A DNA stretch of 64,000 bases from Lasiodiplodia sp. COLG20 (taxonomy: Eukaryota > Ascomycota > Dothideomycetes > Botryosphaeriales > Botryosphaeriaceae): assembly GCA_009801085.1 (NCBI GenBank), contig VNWV01000004.1, forward strand, positions 62,001 to 126,000, written 5' to 3'. Position 1 is the first letter of the stretch. Every line of letters starts with the position of its first letter. Made by a program: the position numbers and the translations under genes. Shown here piece after piece: positions 24,625 to 36,899 of the stretch. The notes beneath the pieces were generated by a model. That model was not told where the DNA came from and ran no database searches. It worked only from the letters and a program-made list of their open reading frames with translations.

Positions 24625-26680
24625 TCATTGGGTGGGATAGTACACCATCCCGCCTTGAGGCATTTGTGGGTAGTAATAGCCATCCGGGCTGGGGGTCATC
24701 ATGCCGCCCATTCCAGGCACCGTGTAGCTTGCTGGCGGATATCCCTCAACAGGCGCATAGATTTGCGACGGGTCGAAGTAGTACACCATGCCATTCTGTT
24801 CGTGCGCCACCATCTGTCCCTGCGCAGTCGTGACCGGTGCGGCAGGAGCAGGCATTGAGCCGGCAGGTACTGCGTAAGCACCCTGCTGCGGATTGGGCAT
24901 ATACATCGGGACGACCGCGCCCGCAGGGTATTGCGGGGCTCCTGCTGGCGGGGGATAGTAGTACGTCGGTGGCGCGAACCCTTGCGGCGCATAGCCAGGC
25001 TGGAAAGTCTGGAATGGCTGTGCTTGGACCCCGCGCTCCGGGATGTTTGATAAAGGCGTGCCTGTGGAGACGTTGGAGGGATATACGGGCGGCGGCGCTC
25101 CATTGACGTGCTGCGGCACTTGTTGGTGGAATGGCTGTTGTTCCTGCTGTTGCGGTGCATGAACGGCCAGATTTGCTGGTGATTCGATACCCGCAACAGA
25201 CACCGTCTTCTGAGGCTTTGGTTGATGCATGGGCAGAGGACCGCCCCAACTCTCTCTGAACGGTGGTCTTTGCTGCATGGGAGCTCCAGGCGGCGGCGGC
25301 ATGTTGACAACGGGAGTTGCTCCTCCTTGGACAGATGGTGGATGGCTGGGCGGTCCAGATCCAGGAAACGGTTGACTTCCGGGAGGAAGACGAACGACGG
25401 GCCGGTTGTCAACGGGTCCTCCTGGGGGCCTCGACATGATGGAACCTGCAGGAGAGACAATCCCGTCTGCACGATAGTCTCTTGCTAGCGATGACCTTCG
25501 ACTCAACACACTTGGTGTGTATACACTTCCTCCATACGCACTTGTCCTTCTGCTCGAGAAGCCTCCGTACGAGCCAAAACGCCCTCTGCCTCTGCCAAAG
25601 CCCTGCTGGTTTGGACGTAATGCACGGGGAATGAAAATAAAGGAGCGCTCGGTGGCGGGGAAAATGTAGCGGGGCGGTTGGTCGGGCAGAGAGATGCGGA
25701 CTGGCTTGTCTCGACGAAGCGGCGGACGGTGGTTCGGGAGTTTGGTGTATTCCTTGATCGGGACGCCAGCAAAGTGTATAGGAGCCTGCATGCCGGGGAT
25801 AAACAGTCGTACTCGGGCGTTCCCCACCAGTTTTGTCGACGAGAACGACTTGACCGGAGGCGTCTTGGCGTTGGGAGCGGGCGGCTTCGACCATTGTGAG
25901 TCATTGGCGGGCTGGTTTGACGAGGTATCGACCGGCGGATTTGATTGACGATGAGAGGCGGGCTCCTCGAGGGTCTCGTGCAGGTCGTGGGTCCAGGGAG
26001 CGCTGGTTGCGGCCTCCTCGCGGGCCATGATGCTGGAGCCTAAGTTAGCAAAAGTGGTCCTTCATGTTGGAAAACGGTGAGAGTGAGATGACGTACCCTG
26101 CAGGCGAGTACGGGCCGCCGACGACTCCACGTCCGCGGCCTCGCCCTCTGCCGTACGGCTTGAAGCCGTTGGAGCCGGCGCCTTGCGAACGGTGGTCGTG
26201 CATGAAGAAGGCGCCGCGGTTGGGAATGAAGGCCGGGTCCTCGTCCCTCTTTTTCTTGTACTCCTCATGTTCTCGCCGGCGGCGCTCTGCCAATGTCTCC
26301 TGCTTCGCGGGTGCAGGCTGGGTGCCGTCGGGTGCGTCTTGGGCAGGCGCGTCCGGTGCCTGGGGCTCGGCGGGCAGCGACTCGAAGTCTACTGCGTCGG
26401 CATCGTGCGATATCTTCAGCCCGTTCATCATGGCCTCAGTGTCGGTCATTGGGCCGGCGCTCGCTGGAGCAGGCGGCGCTGCGGCCTGGCCGTTTGGCGG
26501 CCGCGGGACTCCGTTCCTCGTGGCGACAGATTCGCTCTCGCTGAGATCGCTGGCGTCGGCGTCGGCATCCTCGTCAGTCAAGAACGAGGCCTCGCTCTGC
26601 GAGTCTCCGCGCTCATCTTCGGTAGCCTCCTCAGCATCGCGCCTGCGCCGTCTGACAATGGCCCGACGAGGAGGGGCCAT
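24625..26680 (-). CDS. Btz/CASC3 (Barentsz) domain protein, RNA-binding region rich in RG and Pro/Gln
   Basis: Two exons (26680-26097, 26032-24625) with a 64-nt GTACGT..CAG intron give 663 residues; the junction reads YSPAG|IMAREE. The N-terminus is basic then acidic (RRAIVRRRRRD, then a Glu/Asp/Ser stretch). The central part matches the Btz (SELOR) region: DPAFIPNRGAFFMHDHR, an RG-rich stretch, then PWTHDLHETLEEP. In animals this region binds eIF4A3 in the exon junction complex. The remaining ~400 residues are Pro/Gln/Gly/Tyr-rich and probably disordered. Fungal Btz-like proteins are poorly characterised; roles in mRNA export, decay or translation are possible. The acceptor 7 nt upstream (after CTTAG) breaks the frame, so the CCAG acceptor was used. 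Confidence 0.78.
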
Positions 26681-27172
26681 GGTGGGTGGAGGGGGAGTGG
26701 CGGGGTGGGTTGGGCGAGGTTGGTGTTCTGCCTGCGCGTTGGTCGAGAAATCACCGTCGACGTTTCGGAGCAGAGGCTTGGCAAATCATGACATGGCGGG
26801 CGAGCTCTGGCGACGGGGAATGTCACTTCATCAGCACTCATCACGAGACTGCACGGCCAAGCTGCTCCCCGCGGTCCTGCGCAATGCGAGCTGCCGTCGA
26901 AGGAAGTCCAGACGCCCGAGCGCGACCGGTCAACGCGAATCTTCGAGAAGTCCAGGCGCGTGTTGCGGGCGGCCGTGTGAGCTGGCAGCGTAAGAGAGCG
27001 CCGCGGCCTGCACCCCAGCCCGCGCGCCCCAACATCCGAGTCGCGCCGTGGCCCACGCCGCTGCCCTCATCGCGTTACACATGCACGCCGCCCTGTGCCT
27101 GCAAAACCCGCCCTTCGCGCCGGCCATTTTGGCTGGACATTACTTGCATTAGATGCTTCTAACAGCCTTTGT
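26681..27172. promoter_or_regulatory. intergenic: Btz-gene promoter side / SLY1 3' side
   Basis: About 490 nt, GC-rich. Must hold the Btz-gene promoter, since SLY1 ends just upstream on the same strand. No specific element recognised. Confidence 0.4.
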
Positions 27173-29523
27173 CTACGTGCTTTCTCTACCCAACTTGGCC
27201 AGCTCGCTGTTGATAAAGTCCTCCGCGTTCACAAGCTCCGTGCTGCCGTACACGACCCGCCGCCTGGGACCGGTGCCTGGCGCGCCGGTGCCGCTGGTCC
27301 TCTGCGCCCATTCTTGCAAGTTTCCATATTCCTCCATGCTGCCGCCGCCTACAGTGAACACAATGGCCTCGCTGAAGCCCTGCCTGCGCTGTCCAAAACT
27401 GGCCTCAATGCCGCGGCCAACGCCGCTCAGTCCACCCTGCTGGTTCCGCGCTTGGCTTGCAGGGGGCATCGTTCCACGTGCGTTCGCACTGCGGGGATCG
27501 AAATACAGGTAGCTCTCTGTCTTTGCGATCGCAGACGAAGATGCGTTTTGCGGATCCATCAAAGATTCCGTAATCTTGGTGAGAGTGAGGTCCTTGTTCG
27601 CAGGAAGGAAGTTCTTCACGCCGGAAATAAGGTTCTCGAAATTCGAGCCCAAGCCAGCATCTTTGAAGCGATCCGTAAGCCGGTTGGAAATGGAGCTGAA
27701 GCCGCGGAACAGATCACTGGATGCAGACTGCGCTGGCTGGGCGGGCGCCGACGACATCATTGTCATCCGCGTAATCTCTCTGACGCTGTTTGATCTGTCA
27801 GCCATTTGCCTCAAACCCAGTCACGGCGGCACTCACGTTTTTACGTAGGCGAGAGACGATGTGTCAGCGCCTGTAGCCCGTAATGCTTCATCGAAGCGAT
27901 CCAGATCGGCCCGGGATACCTCCTGCTCTGTACTCAGGAACCAAATGATGAAAAGCCGCAGCTTGTCCAATGGTTCGTTCCCCTTATCCTCGTCCTTGAT
28001 GATGTCTAGAATCTGTTGCTTTGTCTGTTTCGTTATGTTTTCCTCGAGCTGGAAGTAGTTATCGAGCTGGCGATCCTTGATTGCCTTGAGTAATGCCGTC
28101 AGGATAGTCATGTGCATATCTAGCAGAGACTTCCTCTCCCTCAGCTCCGGAAGCAACGTGATGGCAGCACCGAGCTGTTTCACTGAGGCACTGGCATCGT
28201 TCTGAAGGTCATCCAGAGAGGCGGCACCCGTCTTCTTGGTAATCTCGTCCGAGTCTTGTTTGTACTTCTGCAATTCCGTGTCAATGGCCTCGGCGACGTT
28301 GGGGAACGGTGCGCCGGCATTCTTTGACCAGAAAAAGTCCGTCGCGTTCAAGTCGTAGGATTTCTTCGTTACGCCCTTGGCTGGGTTCGTCTCGTCGGCC
28401 GGTAGCTCCACGGTAATACGGTTCAGGTGCATTTTAAGGACGTCATTGACGAGGGATTGATAGGTCCAGGAATGTGAAAGCATGGGAATTAGATCGACAT
28501 TGCGGTCCACAATAATAAGAACGGGCCTCGAGGAAGGAGCGGTGCCAGTTGCGGAGATCTTTTGACTTGTGCCGGAAAACAAGTTATCCTTGGAATTCAG
28601 AATGTGGTCCCGAAGCTTGCGATCCAATTTGGCGGAGATCATCTCCGCAGCCCCGCCCTTCGGACAGCGGATGATAGGGATCGTGCCTGCCACAGTCAGC
28701 CTCGATAGCATCAACGCACGAAATTGCGAACGTACCCGTAGTGACCACCACGCTGAAGAGCCCGCTCACAATGCGATCAACAGCAGCGTCCAGAACTTCA
28801 TCCGCCACTTGCGCACTGTTCAGTGTCCAGTATGTCTCCTTGCCCATGCCTAAGCTGAAAAGGTCGGGTTCGCTGACGATGAAGTTGAGGTACTGGTCGA
28901 AGATTTGTGAAAGATGCTCTGCTGTTCCATGTTCGGCCGTCTTTGCCGCAAAGTCTTCCAGCAAGGGTCGGGGTATCGAGGAGAGGAAGTTGACGTATGC
29001 TGGAGAATACAGGCCTCGCGCAAGATCGGAGGTAATGATCTCGAGGTTCTGGGCAGTCGGTTCCACGAGATAGATGACAGGGACGTCCGGAATCGAATGG
29101 CGCGTCGTGTTAATGTTGCTGCATGCGTGCATCAGTTGGAGCTCTCGTCACGACCCTTGAAGGCTGCCCGCGGCGGGGGGAGCGTGGCTACCTACAGGTG
29201 TATCGTAACTCCCCAGCTTCGCAGGTCGTTCACACGCAGGACGCTGCTGATGACATCTCTGCCTAAGTTGTCGAACACCAGCACCTTCCATATCGGCTGG
29301 CCGTTGGCGTCCAGGATCGGGGTAGACTTTGGCAACAGGCCGTTCGCATTGGGGTCGTGGTGCTCGTCGGCGTTCTGCTCGGAGGTCTGGTTCAAATTGA
29401 GGATCTTCTCGATTGAAGCTGCACGTAACATTAGCTCGCGACGAAGCTTTGCGCGTGCGGAGGGCGGTAGAGCTTACCGACTTGCCTGTCCCTCAAGCTG
29501 TGGTGGGAGGACGCGGTCGCCAT
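27173..29523 (-). CDS. SLY1: Sly1, Sec1/Munc18-family SNARE regulator
   Basis: Five exons (29523-29478, 29418-29196, 29118-28736, 28686-27837, 27794-27173) give 707 residues with all junctions in frame; introns are 42-77 nt. Diagnostic stretches are IEKILNLNQ, WKVLVFDNLGRDVISSVLRV, LRSWGVTIHL|NINTTRHSIPDVP (across intron 2), SPAYVNFLSSIPR, VVVTTG|TIPIIRCPKGGAAE (across intron 3) and PVLIIVDRNVDLIPMLSHSWTY. Sly1 clamps the Golgi syntaxin Sed5 and chaperones SNARE assembly in ER-Golgi transport; it is cytosolic and membrane-recruited. Length is close to yeast Sly1. It shares a ~1-kb divergent promoter region with the PNUTS-like gene. Confidence 0.96.
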
Positions 29524-30549
29524 CGTGTTGGTTAATGAAGTCGGTGCGCGGTGCGCTCGCGGGGAAACAGAGCTACCTCATGCGCAGACGGCGGAAGAAA
29601 CAACAGGCAGCACTCTGGACCGTCGCGACGCGCGTGTGGCAGCACTGCCGACTGACAACGTAGCTGGAGAGAGGCCACGGCGCAGCTCCGGCCGCGACCA
29701 GGCGGGCAACCGCGGGCCGAAACTGGCTAGCGCGGGCAGCACGTGCAGCCAGCTATTTCGCCTTCGCCGGTCGCTCGCCGCTCTCCTCCCTTCATCACAC
29801 AACAACCTCTCCGCCTCGCCCATGGCTATGCGCCCACTTTCCATCCGCTCCCTTCAAAGCACCCCTTCATAGTGAACTTTCCGACTGCTGGCGTAATTGC
29901 TGCATGCGCCGCCAGATAACTGGCTCTGGAGGAGGGTTGAGCAGGCTTTTCGCGCGGTCGGGGGTGACAGCTGGCTGGAAGTGACGCCAGCTCCTCAGGC
30001 AAAGCATCTCGCAACGCCGTGACGCCAATCTCATCAGGTATCTTCATACTGCGCAGATTGTCGGCGGGTCGTAGAGGCGCGGCCTGCAAGCTTTTTTCCT
30101 GTGCCACTTCCTTTCACGCGTCCGCACGACCGGCGGAAACAGGCGCAGCGTCGCCATCAGGGCAGACAGCTGCGACGGTGCTGGGGGCTGGGGCCGGGAT
30201 TTGGTCGCCGGCCACGCGTTTTCTCTGATCACCACTCCACGCAAGGCAAACGCGCGCTGCAGGCCGTCCAGCAGCGCGCCTCTCTACCAGGGGGACACCC
30301 TTCGCACACGCGCAGCAAGCACCTTACGGGGCCTGGGCCTCTCCGCCGCCGGTTCAGCTCGCACAAAAGAGACAGCAAATTCGCCGCGTTGCGCCTAGTG
30401 TCTGCGGCGCCCCTGCAGTGTTGGCCAATCAGCGCTGTCCGCTGATCGCCGCCCTAGCTGCAAGCGGGTAATTAACGGGCTTTGCGTCGAGCGCCTCTGA
30501 CTCTGCGCCGCCCGCCGGAGCTGCAAGACAAGCAAAGCCACTCGCCGTC
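29524..30549. promoter_or_regulatory. divergent promoter region SLY1 / PNUTS-like gene
   Basis: About 1 kb between two divergent start codons. A CCAAT box in the context GGCCAATCAGC lies at 30425-30429, ~120 nt before the plus-strand start, a good match to a HAP/CBC site. CT-rich DNA (29760-29830) lies towards SLY1. No gene or RNA seen. Confidence 0.5.
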
Positions 30550-33500
30550 ATGGCCTCCAATCACGTGCATCTCGATGATCACCACGCCGGCCAGCAGAGC
30601 AACATGTTCGCCCGGCCCGAGCTGAACGCATTTGATAACTTGTTCTCCAATGCCCACGCCGACCAGACCTTTGACGCCGGCGCCTGGAACTTTGAGCAGC
30701 AGGGCGCGCCGCCGCCACAGCAGTGGCAGCAGCAGCCTCACCAGCAGCCCATGCCTGCCACTTTCGACTCCAGCGGCGCCTTCTACGGCGGCCGCGACTT
30801 CTCCAACAGCCCCGCCCCCTACGGCGGTCAGACTTTTGCCCACCAGCAGCAGTTCCAGTCAAGTAACCTGGATCCTGCCTTAATGTCAACCGCCACTGCT
30901 GAGCACCCCAACTTCAACAACACCAACATGCGCATGTACGCAAACTCGGCCGCTCAAGCCAACACTATCGCCCCGCAAGCTCTGCGTCAGGCCTCCTACA
31001 GTTCTAGCACGCCCCCCGTGGCCGACTTTCAGGTACTTGCGCCTCCGTACCAAGGTCATATGCCCGTACTAACCCACTCGCAGCAGAGTCAGCAGAGGCA
31101 GAACAGTGCAAGCCAGCCACAAACCCTAGCCAGCACCCCGCCCGCTGCTGCGCCAGCATACATTCCCGCGCCCCCTGCAAAGTATCCTGATGCTCCTGCC
31201 GGCAAGCCGTCGGGCAAGTTTTACATCATCGATGCCAATGACCTCGCCGCAAACACGAACTCGGTGCGCTTGCACGAGTTCCTGTACATTGGCAATGATG
31301 CCGTTGAAATGCCGATCATGAAGTGTAAGCTCAGAGGCTCAATTAGCGCTTGTGCCCCCACTGACTTGTCTCCAGCATCGCTGCCGCAGTACCAGGCTCG
31401 CAAATCTCGCAACGAACTTAGGAAGCTGGCGGCCAACGACGAGAGATTACGGGGTATTTCCACTCCAACTAGCCGCATGGAGGCTACAGCTAACTTCATT
31501 ACAGCCAAGATCGCGAAGGCTTCGAAGAAGGCCAAGACGCCCGCCGCCAAGGTTGCGCGCACCAGACCAGTTTCTTATGGATCACCTTCAAGCGTAAAGG
31601 ATGAGGTTTCCGACTCCTCAAGTGAGACGGAGACTTCGGAGGATGATTCTGATTACGAGTCTTCTGACGATGAGACGCCTGAGCCCTCACCTTTGCCTAG
31701 CACTCGCCCTGTCGAAGCCCTTCCTGCCATGAGATACGACACTATCAAGGCCACCTGGAGGCCACGTAACCTGCCTGTTACAGCTGATGAGATTAGAGAA
31801 GCATTAAAGGATTACTGGGATATCCTCCAGGCCGTCCGCAACAGGTGGAAAGAGGATTCGGCGGCGTTGAAGCAAGCGCAGGAGAAGAACTCTAGAGACA
31901 TAGAGCTACTCAAGGGCAGAGTCAAGGACCAGCGTTCCTTGATGGAGATGGCCCTGAGATCCGCGCTTGAGCATGGACACCCAGATGTGATCAGAGTGTA
32001 AGTTTTCCCCCGTTGAATTCCCCGAGCCCACCCCACCACAGCAACCTGGACTGGTTGTTCGGGTTAGTTTTGGCTGCAAGCAAGCTGCCGCGCCGTCATC
32101 TGCCATAATGGGAGACGCGGCCGGGGCTTCACCTTTGAAGCTCCATGCCCTGCGGCGACGGTGGACAAGGCCTAAAGGCTGCATATGCAACCTGGCATAG
32201 CTGTGATTGACATCCTTGTCTGCGATCGGCCGACCCCTGGCCAGATCACGTGCCTTGTGCGTGTTGTGATCAATGCACACTTCACCCCAGGCGGGGATTT
32301 GGGGCACTTCACCTTTGCGGCTACTTTGAAGCTTTAATACTATTCGCTGCTGCCGCAACTCGCGGTTAATTGCTTGCAAAGTGCGCAACTGACCCTTCCG
32401 TTACAGACTCGGAGGCAACGCGCCCCTCCTGTTCCTCGCATACCAGTTCTTGGCAGACCGTATTAGAGAGAATGAATACAACGACTCTTTCTCTAAGGCT
32501 ATAATCGAGGTAATAAATCTCGATCTTAATGTAATGGATCAAATGATTGACTTGACCCATAGTTGCTCTCTCGCAGCGAGAACATCACCATGGAACACAT
32601 TGAGCGCACCAAACTTAACACCGCCTTGAAGCGTTATCTCAACAGGGGAGATGACCGCACCAAGCCACAGGCGGAGAAGATCCTAGAGCGGGCTCAAACA
32701 AACTCGAAGAAGTCTGGCGCTGCCACTACCAACGGTGCATCCGAAAAGAAGGCGGAGGTCAAGAAGGAAGCAGAAGCTTCCAAAGAGCCAGGTGCGCGGC
32801 CGCAGCCTCCGGTTGTGGCTGGTGTCAAACGGCCCCGTCCTGGTGACAGTTCCGCCCAACAGCCAGCCAAGAAGACAAGTTCCGCAGCAGCACCATCGTC
32901 TACTGCCACTGCCGGTGTCAAGACCGCTGCCTCTGGGTTGAAAAAGCCTGGTGCTACAACCACAACTGGCTCAGCGAATGGCGCAGCGTCGGCGGCAACC
33001 AAGCCCAAGATGATTTCAAAGCCCAACATGTTCGCGGGACTTCAGTCTGCATCAAAGCGGTCCAATGCCACTGCCCAGAAGCCCACTGCTGGAACGACTG
33101 CAGCACCGAAGAAACCCGCAGCCCCTGCTCCTGCTGCACCAAGGTTTTCTTTTGCCGAGACCATGGCTAATCTAACCAAGCCAAAGGAGCAGCAGCCTGC
33201 CTCGAAACCAGAGGAGAACCGCCCGCCTGAGACAGAAGAGGAGAAGGCGAAGCGCCTCAGGAAAGAAGAGCGCCGCAAGCTGCGGGTGAAGTGGGCTGAC
33301 AACGGCATTGGAAACAAAGACCAACTTGAGTCCGTCCGTCTTTTCACTCACGATCCTGAGGAGGAGCTTGGCCATGATGCAGCCATGGTTCGTGACGTAG
33401 CCGACGTCGGCGGCGAAGGACGCATGTTCAAGCAGCACAAGGACATGATGGACTTGGACGATGATGATGATCGCCCAAGTGAGGAAGACTTCCGTCCCTG

Positions 33501-34518
33501 GCGTACGCCTTCGCTTGTCGACTTTAGCACCGTTCCGGCGTCCGAACGAGACCGCAATTATGAGCCATATGGCGGAGCAACCCTCCCGGCCGACTCACCT
33601 GAGAAGGCGGTTCAGGAACAACACGAGGCGAACACCCTTCTCGTCTTCTACACCTCACCCGGCGATATCCCACCTTGCCCACGTGAGCCTCCGGAGGACG
33701 AACAGCAACCTCACCCTGACGCAAAGGCACCCATGTCTATCGGTGTGCCTCCCGACGATTCGCCTTACACGCGGCGCGCTCCGCGCTACGACCCTACTCC
33801 ACAACCCGCTGCCCCCGCAGACATTCCAATGCCCGACCTAAGCAGCATCATGTCGATTCTCAGTCGAACTCAACAACAACAACAGGCACCGACACCGCCG
33901 CAACCACCCCAGCTACCCCAGCCTGCGCCCCAGACCAGCGAGCTTGAAAAGACCTTCTCGATGTTCATGCCCCAACAGCAGCAGCCGCCGCCGCAGGTGT
34001 CGCAGCCCCAGGCGCCTGCTCCCGCCGCACCGGCCGTCGATATCCAAGCCATCCTTGCCAGCCTCAACAATCTCAATGGGCAGTCACAACAACAAGCCCC
34101 GCAACCCCCGCAGCCGCCGCAGCAGGCCCCCCCTGCTCCGTTCCCGAGCATAAATGCAAACCCTGGCGGTAGCTCTGGTTTCGACCTTGCAGCGATTCTG
34201 CAGAGTGTTGGCAATGGCGGTGCACCTCCTGCTGTCCCAGCCTTCGGCATGCCTTTGCCAAATCAACAGGCACAACAGCAGCACCCCCACCAACCCTTAC
34301 CATCGCAGTCGGAGATGTTCCAAGAGGAACGCAGCAAGCGCCAGCGCGGCAACGACGATCACGGAGGCGAGCGCGGCTGGGGTAGCAACCGCCGCAACAA
34401 GAAGTGGAAGAACAAGAACAACCCGGATTACCAACCACCGCAATTCGTGGTTCCATGCAAGTTCTGGAAGGAGGGAAAGTGCATGAAGGGAGACAAGTGT
34501 ACGTTTTTGCATGAATGA
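30550..34518 (+). CDS. PNUTS/Ppn1-like protein: TFIIS-N-like helical domain, RVxF PP1 motif, C-terminal CCCH zinc finger
   Basis: Exons 30550-31997, 32407-32509 and 32563-34518 give 1168 residues. Intron 1 is 409 nt, intron 2 is 53 nt. A further 51-nt stretch (31325-31375: GTAAGC, CACTGAC, CCAG) is a likely intron that keeps the frame either way; removing it gives 1151 residues. The N-terminus is Gln/Pro-rich. A helical domain spans intron 2 (APLLFLAYQFLADRI ... ITMEHIERTKLNTALKRYL), like a TFIIS N-terminal/LW domain. RVKW near residue 758 fits the RVxF/W protein-phosphatase-1 docking motif and is followed by LESVRLFTHDPEEELGHD. The last 20 residues form a C-x7-C-x5-C-x3-H finger. This order matches animal PNUTS (PPP1R10); the fission-yeast counterpart Ppn1 targets PP1 in the cleavage/termination complex. 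Identity as PNUTS is inferred from architecture. Confidence 0.72.
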
Positions 34519-34835
34519 TGTCCCAACCCCCATTTTTCCTGCGAGGAGTAAGCTTTTTCTTCCCTTTATCCTCCTCCGTTTCGACTTTCTCAAAAGGCGG
34601 CTACCTTGACACGGGATTTCTCACAGGTCCTGTACACTCTTCCTCTCCTGCCTCTACCAAGCCTCCCACTGCCACTGCCTCACCACCTCCTACCGCTCCT
34701 ACTGCCCCGAAGAGCATGACGTCACTGCCTCAGGGTGGTGGTGGAGGAAAGAAGAAGAAAAGGAAGAAGGGAAAAAGGTACATGGACAGAGATGCGAACG
34801 GTGGCGATCTTGGAGCCGGCATCATGGATGACTAA
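34499..34835 (+). other. alternative 3' exon of the PNUTS-like gene (128-nt optional intron + 209-nt exon)
   Basis: A GTACGT donor at 34499 sits inside the last zinc-finger coding segment, and CTTGAC...TTTCTCACAG ends at 34626. Splicing keeps the frame and adds 69 coding-like codons up to TAA at 34833-34835: a Ser/Pro/Thr stretch, GGGGGKKKKRKKGKRY, and an acidic end (IMDD). Without splicing translation stops at 34518. Confidence 0.5.
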
Positions 34836-36899
34836 GGCGCTCTGTCCATGCCTTCACCCTCTTTCTTTTCGCCTGTCGACGCGCGAGCAGTATCCGGTCT
34901 TCGTCTCGATCACGAAACCCTTCCGCCGATACGAAATGCAGCTCTAGGTCTGTGCTTGATCGCACCGCCTTTTGCTACGACTCTTTCTTCTATTCAAACA
35001 TTCCCGGCGATGGTGGACAAACGAAACTCTTGCCTGTTTTCTTCCACATTATGTACAACAGCATTCTCCCTCCCATCTTCTTGCTTTTTCCAGGGAGGCT
35101 AGGGAGACCTCCTGCTTTGCTTTTGGGTGTCTCAAGTACACTTCTCATCGGCACTTCTTTTTCGTCGTCCACGGCTATTTCGACAGAGCATTCGAAGTAT
35201 GGGGTGACATCTTTTCATTGAAAAAGCATGGAAAGTCGGTTACGAACACTATCCGGAGGGAATTTAACTAGATCGGGCCGGGGTTATACTGGGTTGTGAA
35301 AAGGATGCGGATTCAATTATTACTTTAACGGATGATATCCAGCGGGTTCTGCTTTTTCTTTTGGCTTTTCCGCTACTAATCGATGGGATCTCCCTTTCTG
35401 CTCACTTTACGTTTATCTGCACTCTTCCGTCCTCCTTGACCTTGCTTCTCGCCTGATGTTTCCTGCATGATCCATCATTTTCTTACCATCTGTTTTCCGT
35501 CTTTTGGTCTTCTTGCAACGGTCGTGTTCTGCATTACGTTTGTACTGCGTGTGTGCATTGTGTTGGTTGAACGTGCGAGCGTCTGTTCTGTCTTGTCACT
35601 TGTTCTTTCTTCCCTGCTTGACTCCTCCCTCCCGTTTTCCCCTCTCCTCTTTTTCTACTTCCCTCGTTACGAAGGTTGCGATGTGAATGGAGGCATAGCC
35701 GCTAAAAGAGCTCACGCAAAAAAGAAGAAGAGAAAAAAGAAGGACAAAAGGGTTAAAGACAAGGGAGCTCACGTTGTGCAGTAAATTGTCTGTAATATTA
35801 CCATCAGTCACCAAGGTTCAGACAGCTGGTATATCGATGGCGGGCGGCCGTGTCTCTTACAAAGGGGAAATGGCGTATCTAGCTATAAAAATCAAGAGGA
35901 ACCTGTATCTTCAATAACCCTTGGACAATGTATCTGTGATTACTTTGCAACAGAAATTGTGTGTGAATATATAATTTCTCGAGTATGAGTCTGTTCAAAG
36001 TTCATCTATGATACAGCATTTCTAGTCTTTGACCTGAACCTTCCGCAATGCCTGTCTCTCTGTTCCCTACGCCGCTGACTTATGCAAGGCCATCCAATGC
36101 TTAAAAGACTGTTAAATTGAAGGAGGCAGTGACACCTTGCTTTGGATTTAGTTGTTGAATGTAGGTAGGTGCAACTTGCAACGAATATTATTCTATGCAG
36201 ACCTATCACACCATGAATCTTGGTGGGTTCAATGTCCTGATGCATTTTGCCATTTAAAAACTCACAGCGCCTAAGAATTTTTTCCATGTGTCGAATTACA
36301 CGCACAATGGGAAGAAAATGCATCCTTCTGATAGGTTCTCCATTTTTCGTCCGCTCGACTCACGTCTACTTTTCTTTAAATCAAAAGAAAAAAAAGGCGT
36401 GAAGATGTTGGAATGCTATCAAGAACCTCCCGTTCTATTTCCTCAAAAGGAGACCATAGCACAGCATAGCATAGCAAAGCATACAGCCCTTTCAGATATC
36501 CCCATCGAGACCAACCCTCGTCGTGACAGCTAGCCACGCATTCAACTGAGATACTTCCTTGTTCCCAAGCTTCCCAAGTGAGCGAGATGGGTCGGCAAGC
36601 TCAGGTCTTGCTCCCTCCGATCCTCCCCTAAATGTATGCCCGTGACGACCGAGAATTTGCCAGTGTGGCAATCACCGCCACCAACCACCATCCGCAACCA
36701 TCAAAACTATCCGCGTCGCCCTCGCATGTGCGGATCAAAACTCCTGCTTTTCTCCCGTTGTAAAGCCATCCCAATAACGCCAAATACCCCCACCGATGTC
36801 CCATCGCTTATCCATGCCAAAGTCCCAAAGAAAAGAGGAAGAAATGAAGGGGAAGAAGAAAGTTTAGGGTCATGTAAACAGGCCGTTTATAGCTGAATC
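34836..36899. other. convergent 3' intergenic region (PNUTS-like / RTF1)
   Basis: About 2 kb. T- and CT-rich on the plus strand around 34.9-35.7 kb, otherwise unremarkable. Short open frames show no domain. No tRNA or repeat seen. Confidence 0.45.
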
